49,260 nt of DNA, taken from contig NZ_PENW01000023.1 of assembly GCF_003144405.1 (NCBI RefSeq), positions 1-49,260 of the forward strand, read 5' to 3'. The translations under genes and the position numbers were made by a program. Source of the DNA: Proteus cibi. Its GTDB lineage: Bacteria; Pseudomonadota; Gammaproteobacteria; Enterobacterales; Enterobacteriaceae. Below, piece after piece: positions 11,187-19,568 of this stretch. How positions within the stretch are numbered: position 1 is the stretch's first letter; each line of letters starts with the position of its first letter. The notes under the pieces were generated by a model, which saw only the letters and a program-made list of their open reading frames with translations, had not been told where the DNA came from and did no database searches.

Positions 11187-11224
11187 ACGGGAAGTACCTT
11201 TATTTAAGATAAAGTACGACCCGT
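11187..11224 (-). promoter_or_regulatory. Stem-loop in the hslV 5' leader
   Basis: On the minus strand ACGGG, GTAC and TTTA in the left arm pair with TAAA, GTAC and CCCGT in the right arm, with small interior mismatches, about 35-70 bases before the hslV start. E. coli hslVU mRNA has a comparable leader stem-loop that stabilises the message. I infer the same role here. Confidence 0.5.
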
Positions 11225-11242
11225 TGTGTGAATTAGAATTAT

Positions 11243-11269
11243 AGGTGGGGGAGAAAATTTTTTTTTCAA
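11243..11269 (-). promoter_or_regulatory. Probable sigma-32 promoter of hslVU
   Basis: On the minus strand TTGAAA (11269-11264) and CCCCCACCT (11251-11243) are separated by 12 bases, close to the heat-shock consensus CTTGAAA and CCCCATNT. The -35 element overlaps the ftsN stop codon. A TATAAT overlaps just downstream and might give a housekeeping start as well. Confidence 0.5.
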
Positions 11270-12054
11270 CCCCCAGAAGAGCGAAGAATACAACCTGATA
11301 CGCCAGCTCCGGCTGCTTGTCTACTCACGGAGTTGGCTTGTTCTTTACTGTAAGGACCTGATAAGACGCGGATCCAACCATCATTACCTTTTGTCACTCG
11401 ACTTTCAACACCAGAAAAAGCCAGAGTTGCTCTTACGGATTCAGCTTGCTCTGTGTTTTTAAATGAGCCACATTGCACTAAAAAGTTTGCTTCAGTAACA
11501 GTCGCTTTCGGTGGTGTAACAATTGTAGGTGCTTGCGGTTGTTGAGTTTGTACGGGCTGTTGTGCAACAGAAGGTGTTGTTGCAGGTGGCGTTACAACCA
11601 CTTGTGAGCGCGGTACTTCCCCGTTATAAGGTACTTCTGGCAGTTGAACGGCAGGTTGGCGCTTATCCGCTTCGATTTGTTGTAAAAAACGCAACTGCTC
11701 AGGCGAAAGTGTTGCTTTCGGATTAATCTGGCTACCCGATGAAGGATATTCAGGCAGTAAAGGTGTACCTACCTGACGATTTTCCAGTTCTTTAATATAT
11801 TGCCAACGCTCTTGCGGTTTTGGCGGTAGGCTATTCGCTGGATGTTGCCCAGTGATGGTTGGCGTTGTTTCTACGGCTTCTTTTTTATTATGTGTAATAA
11901 AATAGAGACCGCCGATAAACAGCGCCACAATAGCGATTGTCGCGATAAGCGTCGTTAAAGGCAGCCCTTTAGCAGCCTTTTTGCTCTTACTTTTCGTTGT
12001 CTTTTTACGACGAGCAGATGTCTGCCCTCGTCCCACATAGTCTCGTTGTGCCAC
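11266..12054 (-). CDS. ftsN: Cell division protein FtsN
   Basis: A late divisome protein that triggers septal peptidoglycan synthesis. The 262 residues comprise a short cytoplasmic part rich in Arg and Lys (MAQRDYVGRGQ), one membrane helix at about 34-53, a periplasmic stretch with the conserved PPKPQERWQYIKELENRQ, a Pro/Gln-rich linker, and a C-terminal SPOR domain (about 190-262, starting FLVQCGSF) that binds denuded glycan. It starts with GTG, as I recall for E. coli. It is about 57 residues shorter than E. coli FtsN, mostly in the linker. cytR is upstream on the same strand. Confidence 0.95.
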   Translation of the reverse strand: MAQRDYVGRGQTSARRKKTTKSKSKKAAKGLPLTTLIATIAIVALFIGGLYFITHNKKEAVETTPTITGQHPANSLPPKPQERWQYIKELENRQVGTPLLPEYPSSGSQINPKATLSPEQLRFLQQIEADKRQPAVQLPEVPYNGEVPRSQVVVTPPATTPSVAQQPVQTQQPQAPTIVTPPKATVTEANFLVQCGSFKNTEQAESVRATLAFSGVESRVTKGNDGWIRVLSGPYSKEQANSVSRQAAGAGVSGCILRSSGG

Positions 12055-12124
12055 AGTTCGATTCGCTGATAATTAAAGGAATAGGTATCACAAACGATAT
12101 GTTACTTAACATAGTGTGTTTTGC

Positions 12125-13156
12125 CTAGCTTTTAAGCCGACAGACACTGTCTCTTATAATGAGATCACAATCTAATAAGCGAGAGCCGGGTGCAACAGGT
12201 CTACCTTGTAGTTGGTCGAGTAATAACAACATAGATTCACGACCAATTTGATAACGAGGTTGTTCCATTGTTGTCAGTGCTGGTTCGCTATAACGTGTGA
12301 TATCAAGATTATCAAAACCAATCACAGAGAGATCTTTAGGGAGCTCTAATCCTAATTTTTTCGCCTGCCACATAACGCCAATTGCCATAATATCACTATG
12401 ACAGAACACGGCTGTCGGTGGCTCTGGTAAAGAAATCAGTTTTTTCAGACTTTCTGCACCGCTTTCATGGGTAAAATCACCACGAATAATATAATCTTCG
12501 CGCAAAGGTACACCTGTTCTACGCATGGCTTGAATATAGCCTTGTAAACGATAACGACATAAAGGCATATCTTCAGGGCCTGTAATACACGCAATGCGCT
12601 TATGCCCCATTTGCTGTAAATAGTGTGTTGCTCTAAAAGAAGCGGTTAGATTATCAATATGAACAGTGGGGAGTTCGAGTTCAGGTGCAAACTCATTTGC
12701 CATGATCATGGGGGGGAGATTTTTTTGCTCTTCTTTGGAAACATCAAAAGGAATATGTGAACCAAGCAATAACATGCCGTCAATTTGTTTAGTAATAATA
12801 AGATTAATAAAGGCATTTTCATGTTTTTGCTGATGCTTACAATCACCAATTAACACGAGATAACCGTGTTGTGCGGCGGTTTCTTCGATGCCACACACAA
12901 CATCAGTAAAAAAGGGATCGCTGATGTTAGGGACGATCACGAGGATCGTTTTTGACTCGTTACGTTTAAGGTTTTTTGACAGGTTATGAGGGTAATAGCC
13001 CACATCAAGAACAGCCTGTTCAACTTTCTGACGGGTTTGTGAGGATACTTTTTCCGGATTCATTAAAGTACGTGACACGGTTGCTGTGGACACGCCGGCT
13101 GCAAGGGCAACATCTTTCATTGTTGCTTGCGTATTATCTTTATTATTCTGTTGCAA
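12125..13156 (-). CDS. cytR: CytR, LacI-family repressor of nucleoside uptake and catabolism
   Basis: Repressor that acts together with CRP on nucleoside transport and degradation genes and responds to cytidine. The 343 residues contain an N-terminal LacI helix-turn-helix (TMKDVALAAGVSTATVSRTL, about 12-31), a hinge, and a periplasmic-binding-protein-like effector domain including PPMIMANEFAPELELPTVHIDN, nearly identical to E. coli. The chosen start is TTG at 13156 because GGGAGG lies 8 bases upstream; the ATG of the close alternative (MKDVALAAG, 13120) has less support. A second ATG nearer the Shine-Dalgarno is out of frame and closes after six codons. Confidence 0.95.
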   Translation of the reverse strand: MQQNNKDNTQATMKDVALAAGVSTATVSRTLMNPEKVSSQTRQKVEQAVLDVGYYPHNLSKNLKRNESKTILVIVPNISDPFFTDVVCGIEETAAQHGYLVLIGDCKHQQKHENAFINLIITKQIDGMLLLGSHIPFDVSKEEQKNLPPMIMANEFAPELELPTVHIDNLTASFRATHYLQQMGHKRIACITGPEDMPLCRYRLQGYIQAMRRTGVPLREDYIIRGDFTHESGAESLKKLISLPEPPTAVFCHSDIMAIGVMWQAKKLGLELPKDLSVIGFDNLDITRYSEPALTTMEQPRYQIGRESMLLLLDQLQGRPVAPGSRLLDCDLIIRDSVCRLKS

Positions 13157-13210
13157 ACCCCATACCTCCCTTTTGGATGGTTTAGTTAAACGATTGCTTT
13201 TTTATTGCAA

Positions 13211-13253
13211 AAAAACCGCCAATATTTAAAAAAGGATTTTATCGACGGTTTTT
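13211..13253 (-). terminator. Possible priA terminator
   Basis: AAAAACCG (13211-13218) and CGGTTTTT (13246-13253) can pair across a 27-base loop, with TTTTTTT following on the minus strand. The loop is long, so this is only a candidate. The rest of the 305-base gap between priA and cytR (13157-13461) shows no gene and should hold the cytR promoter. Confidence 0.35.
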
Positions 13254-13461
13254 AATTCAAGAAATATTCTAAATTGTTATTCTACCCGCTTTTTAAATAG
13301 ATACTGTTACCTAGTTTGCATAAAAAGTGTGATACCAATCGTTTTTATGAGGTAGTTCGCAAATTTGATAAATAGTCTTGGGTTGTAACGAGTCTCTGTA
13401 CGATATTGTATCCTCAACAGAAGGCTGACCAAAATATATTCAATTGAGGTAGAAAAGATCC

Positions 13462-15699
<2,238 letters not shown>

Positions 15700-15731
15700 T
15701 TAAGAATATCACAAAAAGTGTGCAGATTTCA

Positions 15732-15760
15732 TTGCGCGTTTAGTGGATATTCTGTATGAT
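15732..15760 (+). promoter_or_regulatory. rpmE: Probable rpmE promoter
   Basis: TTGCGC (15732-15737) and TATGAT (15755-15760) are spaced 17 bases apart, followed by a GC-rich stretch. This leaves a leader of about 100 bases, in which CGTGT and ACACG (near 15812 and 15843) can pair. In E. coli, L31 represses its own translation through such a leader; that role here is inference. Confidence 0.5.
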
Positions 15761-15866
15761 CCGCCCCCTTTGGTAGATAAATTACCAAACACTTAATTTC
15801 AATCAACACGACGTGTGGTGTTCGGCTGTGGGCTGAATGGCGACACGGCCTTAGTAGAGGTTTTCC

Positions 15867-16079
15867 ATGCAAAAAGATATCCATCCTAAATACGAAGAAA
15901 TTACTGCATCTTGTTCTTGCGGTAACGTTATGAAAATCAACTCCACTGCAGGTCATAACCTGAATCTGGACGTTTGTGACAAATGCCACCCATTCTATAC
16001 TGGTAAACAACGTGATGTTGCAACTGGTGGTCGTGTTGATCTGTTCAACAAACGCTTCAAAATTCCAGGCAGCAAATAA
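15867..16079 (+). CDS. rpmE: Ribosomal protein bL31 (zinc-binding form)
   Basis: A 70-residue protein of the large subunit that helps form an intersubunit bridge. It keeps the zinc ligands Cys16, Cys18, Cys37 and Cys40, which mark the C+ form; zinc-starved cells use a Cys-less paralogue. It is divergent from priA, as in E. coli, and followed by a strong terminator. The leader is conserved in style and may allow autogenous control. Confidence 0.98.
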   Translation: MQKDIHPKYEEITASCSCGNVMKINSTAGHNLNLDVCDKCHPFYTGKQRDVATGGRVDLFNKRFKIPGSK

Positions 16080-16140
16080 GATATTTGTTGTCACAAGATG
16101 TCAGCCTCGTCTGGCATCTTGCAGACAGTTCGGAATTGAA

Positions 16141-16172
16141 AAAAAGCCCAAAGTTTTTGCTTTGGGCTTTTT
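16141..16172 (+). terminator. rpmE terminator (first of two near-identical copies)
   Basis: AAAAAGCCCAAAG (16141-16153) pairs perfectly with CTTTGGGCTTTTT (16160-16172) around TTTTTG. A 28-base core recurs at 17731-17758 with one mismatch. Confidence 0.9.
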
Positions 16173-16240
16173 TTATGGGCAAAGTCTTCTCTTTTTAGAT
16201 AACGCTTTTGGTAGTGACAAGCCAGATCACAATTGATAAA

Positions 16241-16275
16241 TTATCTATTCATTTATCTATTCACTCACTTATTCA
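16241..16275. repeat. Short direct repeats before yjjJ
   Basis: TTATCTATTCA occurs at 16241-16251 and again at 16253-16263, a 12-base period, with a partial third copy TTATTCA at 16269-16275. They lie immediately upstream of the yjjJ start and could be binding sites for its own helix-turn-helix domain. Confidence 0.5.
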
Positions 16276-16291
16276 TAAAGCAATTAATATC

Positions 16292-17596
16292 ATGACAATA
16301 CGCGCTGAATTGATACGGCAAATACTACGTAATGAACCTAGGTCAGCAAGACAACTTACTGATATTATGAATATTAGTCAGCCAACATTGTCACGGGCAT
16401 TAAACGCGCTAAGTGATGATATTGTGAGAATTGGTTCAGGAGCCTCTATTCAATATGCTTTACGAGATAGTTCCCGTGGGTTTAATTCAGTGCCTATTTA
16501 TCGCATAAATGAAGAAGGTAAGGTCAAGCCACTAGGTAAATTGACGCCAGTTTTCCCAGAAGGTTTCGTCATGGAGCGGATAGACAATGTGAACCGACAT
16601 AGTGAAGGTTTGCCGTGGTGGTTATTGGATATGCGCCCCCAAGGATATCTTGGAAGAGCTTATGCTTCAGCCTATTCGGCTGAGCTTGGTTTGCCACAAA
16701 ACCCCGATCGTTGGTCTGATACCGATATAATCAGAGCATTACTGACTCATGGGCATGATGCGGTGGGAAATCTGCTAATAGGAGAGCAGGCAAGAGATCA
16801 ATTTTTGGGTATGCAGACACCAGAAATTGTTGAGCGTGATAAAACTTTTCCCACATTAGCACGAGCTGTTAGCTCGGGAGAGGACCCTGGTTCATCGGCG
16901 GGTGGGGAGCAACCCAAATTCTGTGCCTATACAGAGAAAGGCCATGTTATCGTAAAATTTACGGCGCCTCATAATAATGCTGTTAGTGAACGTTGGCGTG
17001 ATCTGCTTCAAGCTGAGCATCTGGCATTAAAAGTACTTGGAGTTGAAACAGAGGTATTTGATTTTGAAGGGCAACGCTTCCTCGAAATCCCACGATTTGA
17101 TCGTGTAGGTCCACTAGGCCGTATAGGTCTTTTTTCTTTACAAGCACTAGATGCTGAGTTTATAGGACGGGCAAGGGAGCCTTGGCCAGTATTAGTGAAT
17201 GAGCTAATTAAGCAAAAACGCGTTCATCCAGATGCTGCGATTAGCACGGCACGCCGTTGGGCATTTGGTATGTTGATTGGAAATACTGATATGCATCACG
17301 GCAATTTGTCGTTTATCAGTAGACATGGCCGCCCATATGAGATTTCACCTGCCTACGATATTTTACCCATGGGATTTGCACCTAAGTTCGGTGGTGAAAT
17401 AGTCAATACACTTCGTCCAGTGACATTACTTGATGGGATCAGCGGTGAAATCTGGCAGGAATGTTTAGAGTTAGCCGAGCAGTTTTATACTTTAGCCGAG
17501 AGCTGTAATTGTTTTTCTGACAATTTTTCTCCCTGCCTTAAAGCGTTACGTAGTCATCTTGATGAAGCAAGTTCGCGTATAGCTCGCCTAGGGTGA
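16292..17596 (+). CDS. yjjJ: HipA-like kinase YjjJ with fused N-terminal winged helix
   Basis: A 434-residue protein of the HipA serine/threonine kinase family, closest to E. coli YjjJ. A helix-turn-helix at about 18-38 (SARQLTDIMNISQPTLSRAL) is fused to the kinase part. Visible kinase elements are SSAGGEQPKF (201-210), Lys222 in VIVKF, GNTDMHHGNLS (330-340, catalytic loop) and YDILP (355-359, metal-binding Asp). E. coli YjjJ is reported as toxic when overexpressed; its target is not settled. No HipB-like antitoxin gene is beside it. I prefer the ATG at 16292 over a TTG at 16208, because the homologue starts near the helix-turn-helix. The site lies between rpmE and metJ, where E. coli has yiiX. 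Copies of one terminator flank it. Confidence 0.9.
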   Translation: MTIRAELIRQILRNEPRSARQLTDIMNISQPTLSRALNALSDDIVRIGSGASIQYALRDSSRGFNSVPIYRINEEGKVKPLGKLTPVFPEGFVMERIDNVNRHSEGLPWWLLDMRPQGYLGRAYASAYSAELGLPQNPDRWSDTDIIRALLTHGHDAVGNLLIGEQARDQFLGMQTPEIVERDKTFPTLARAVSSGEDPGSSAGGEQPKFCAYTEKGHVIVKFTAPHNNAVSERWRDLLQAEHLALKVLGVETEVFDFEGQRFLEIPRFDRVGPLGRIGLFSLQALDAEFIGRAREPWPVLVNELIKQKRVHPDAAISTARRWAFGMLIGNTDMHHGNLSFISRHGRPYEISPAYDILPMGFAPKFGGEIVNTLRPVTLLDGISGEIWQECLELAEQFYTLAESCNCFSDNFSPCLKALRSHLDEASSRIARLG

Positions 17597-17626
17597 TGAC
17601 AAATAGACCTAAAAAAATTAACTTAA

Positions 17627-17707
17627 GATGATGTATTGCTAGGTTTTATTCATGCAGTTGATGAGCATTATCTTCGATACATACCTAAAGAACCCCCCTC
17701 TCGCTAA
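17627..17707 (+). other. Short open stretch with protein-like composition, possible gene remnant
   Basis: Between stop codons, 26 codons read through GFIHAVDEHYLRYIPKEPPSR and end within the G/C-rich hairpin below. There is no ATG and no clear ribosome binding site; a TTG at 17636 is the only start-like codon. It may be the tail of a gene brought in with yjjJ. I do not recognise it. Confidence 0.25.
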
Positions 17708-17719
17708 AAGCTAGGGGGG
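17693..17719. repeat. G/C-run hairpin after yjjJ
   Basis: CCCCCCT (17693-17699) pairs with AGGGGGG (17713-17719) around a 13-base loop. There is no T-run on either side, so it is not a standard terminator. Such hairpins occur near the ends of some small insertion sequences, but I cannot assign it. Confidence 0.45.
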
Positions 17720-17730
17720 CATAATCTGAC

Positions 17731-17758
17731 GCCCAAAGTTTTTACTTTGGGCTTTTTT
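17731..17758 (+). terminator. Second copy of the rpmE-type terminator
   Basis: GCCCAAAG (17731-17738), loop TTTTTA and CTTTGGGC (17745-17752) are followed by TTTTTT. It repeats the rpmE terminator core with one base changed. The T-run is on the plus strand, so it serves yjjJ, not metJ, which ends nearby on the minus strand. Confidence 0.85.
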
Positions 17759-17798
17759 GTTCGTGTTAATCAAGCAATAAGTCAAAAACTGACGCTGA

Positions 17799-18116
17799 TT
17801 AATACTCCCAAGTATCGGGATCAACCCCGCGCTGGCGCATTATTTCTTTTGCCTCTTCAGGGATTTCATCGTTACGTTCTTTACGTAAGTCTTCATCATT
17901 TGGCAGAGGCTGTCCGGTAAATGCGTGCAAAAATGCTTCACACAATAACTCACTATTGGTTGCATGTTTTAGGTTATTAACCTGACGGCGAGTGCGTTCA
18001 TCGGTCAAAATTTTCAACACTTTCAATGGAATTGAAACTGTAATTTTTTTAACTTGCTCACTCTTTTTGCCATGCTCAGCGTAAGGGCTGATATATTCAC
18101 CGTTCCATTCAGCCAT
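17799..18116 (-). CDS. metJ: MetJ, methionine repressor
   Basis: A 105-residue ribbon-helix-helix repressor that binds tandem Met boxes when loaded with S-adenosylmethionine. The DNA-contacting beta strand is in [15 protein letters not shown] (about 23-37), and the length equals that of the E. coli protein. It is divergent from metB, and the shared region carries five or six Met boxes, so it should control both itself and metBL. A hairpin lies in its leader at 18149-18175. Confidence 0.97.
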   Translation of the reverse strand: MAEWNGEYISPYAEHGKKSEQVKKITVSIPLKVLKILTDERTRRQVNNLKHATNSELLCEAFLHAFTGQPLPNDEDLRKERNDEIPEEAKEIMRQRGVDPDTWEY

Positions 18117-18148
18117 GGATTACCTTAATTAATATCATTTAGTTGAAG

Positions 18149-18175
18149 TCAGAATAGGGCTAACCCATATTCTGA
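18149..18175 (-). promoter_or_regulatory. Hairpin in the metJ upstream region
   Basis: TCAGAATA (18149-18156) and TATTCTGA (18168-18175) form a perfect 8-bp arm, extended by GGG/CCC with one bulge. It lies 33-59 bases upstream of the metJ ATG, with no T-run on the minus strand. If transcribed it would form a stable leader structure. Confidence 0.45.
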
Positions 18176-18304
18176 TGGGCAATACCAGTTTATCATGACT
18201 TTTCTAAAACCACCGACTCTTCTGGCTGAAGGTGAGAGAAAAAGTAATAGTCACTGGCGATATTCTCAATTTATGTATTATTCCATTACTTAATCTATCC
18301 GTAA

Positions 18305-18352
18305 AGTAGTTTAGATGGCTAGATGTATTGACGTCTTTATGTCTAATTAGGT
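18305..18352. promoter_or_regulatory. Tandem Met boxes (MetJ operator) between metJ and metB
   Basis: Successive 8-mers resemble AGACGTCT: AGTAGTTT, AGATGGCT, AGATGTAT, TGACGTCT, TTATGTCT and AATTAGGT. The middle four match best. The 8-base register is exact. MetJ with S-adenosylmethionine binds such arrays cooperatively and would repress metB-metL and metJ. Confidence 0.8.
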
Positions 18353-18398
18353 ATGCTGTTGTAGATTTCTCCACTTATCGCTGTGACAAGGTGCCTGT

Positions 18399-19559
18399 AT
18401 GACGAAGAAAACAGCAACAATTGCTATCCATAATGGGCTAAATGAAGACACTCAATTTGGTTGTGTCGTACCGCCTATCTATCTTTCGAGTACTTACAAT
18501 TTTTTAGAATTTAATCAGCCTCGTGAGCATGATTATTCTCGTCGAGGCAATCCAACACGAGATATGGTGCAAAAGACATTAGCCGAGCTAGAAGGTGGTG
18601 TGGGAGCCGTTGTCACTAGCAGTGGAATGTCAGCTATTCATTTAATTTGTACAGTTTTTCTAAAACCTGGTGATGTGATTGTTGCACCTCATGATTGTTA
18701 TGGGGGAAGTTATCGTCTTTTTAACAGCCAACAAGAGCGCGGAGCTTACCGTGTCATTTTTGTTGATCAAAATGATGATATTGCACTTAAGCAGGCTTTA
18801 GCGCATCAGCCTAAAATTGTTTTTATCGAAACACCAAGTAATCCTCTTTTAAGAATAACGGATATTCAAAAGATCAGTGAACTGGCTCATCAACAAGGGG
18901 CTTTAGTCGTTGCTGATAACACCTTTATGAGCCCTGTGTTGCAAAAACCGTTAGCATTAGGCGCTGATATTGTTGTGCATTCATGTACAAAATATCTCAA
19001 TGGACACTCAGATATTGTTGCAGGGGTTGTTATCTGTCAGTGTCAGAAACAGCTTGAGGAGCTAAGCTGGTGGGCGAATAATATTGGTGTCACTTCTGGC
19101 GCATTTGATAGCTATTTATTATTACGAGGTATAAGAACATTAGTACCTCGAATTCGACTTCAGCAAGAAAATGCACAGGCATTAGTGGCATTCTTACAAG
19201 CACAGCCATTAGTCGAAAAAATGTATTATCCCGCACTGGAAAGCCATGCTGGTCATCAAATAGCAAAAAAACAGCAACAAGGTTTCGGTGCGATGTTAAG
19301 TTTTGAGTTAAAAGGGGGACTGGATGTGATTAAACTCTTTTTATCTCAATTAACACTCTTTACACTGGCAGAATCTTTGGGCGGGGTAGAAACCTTAATT
19401 TGTCACCCTGCCACCATGACACATGCGGGTATGTCAGAAGAAGCGAAAAAAATAGCGGGGATCAGCCCATCATTACTTCGTATCTCAGTGGGTATTGAAG
19501 ATAGTCAGGATTTAATCAATGATTTGCAAAGTGCGTTTGATGCAGCAACTAAAAGGTAA
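18399..19559 (+). CDS. metB: Cystathionine gamma-synthase
   Basis: PLP enzyme that joins O-succinylhomoserine and cysteine into cystathionine, the first committed transsulfuration step of methionine synthesis. The 386 residues match the family. The PLP lysine lies in SCTKYLNGHSDI (about 195-206), SSGMSAIH and YSRRGNPTRD line the cofactor, and ETPSNPLLRITDI is typical of the Cys/Met PLP family. It is followed by metL after 9 bases, forming metBL, under MetJ control. Confidence 0.96.
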   Translation: MTKKTATIAIHNGLNEDTQFGCVVPPIYLSSTYNFLEFNQPREHDYSRRGNPTRDMVQKTLAELEGGVGAVVTSSGMSAIHLICTVFLKPGDVIVAPHDCYGGSYRLFNSQQERGAYRVIFVDQNDDIALKQALAHQPKIVFIETPSNPLLRITDIQKISELAHQQGALVVADNTFMSPVLQKPLALGADIVVHSCTKYLNGHSDIVAGVVICQCQKQLEELSWWANNIGVTSGAFDSYLLLRGIRTLVPRIRLQQENAQALVAFLQAQPLVEKMYYPALESHAGHQIAKKQQQGFGAMLSFELKGGLDVIKLFLSQLTLFTLAESLGGVETLICHPATMTHAGMSEEAKKIAGISPSLLRISVGIEDSQDLINDLQSAFDAATKR

Positions 19560-19568
19560 CCATGGATC

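Noticed and set aside
15729..16094. 121-codon open frame on the minus strand over rpmE
   Set aside because: It is the antisense shadow of the rpmE leader and coding region; rpmE is certain.
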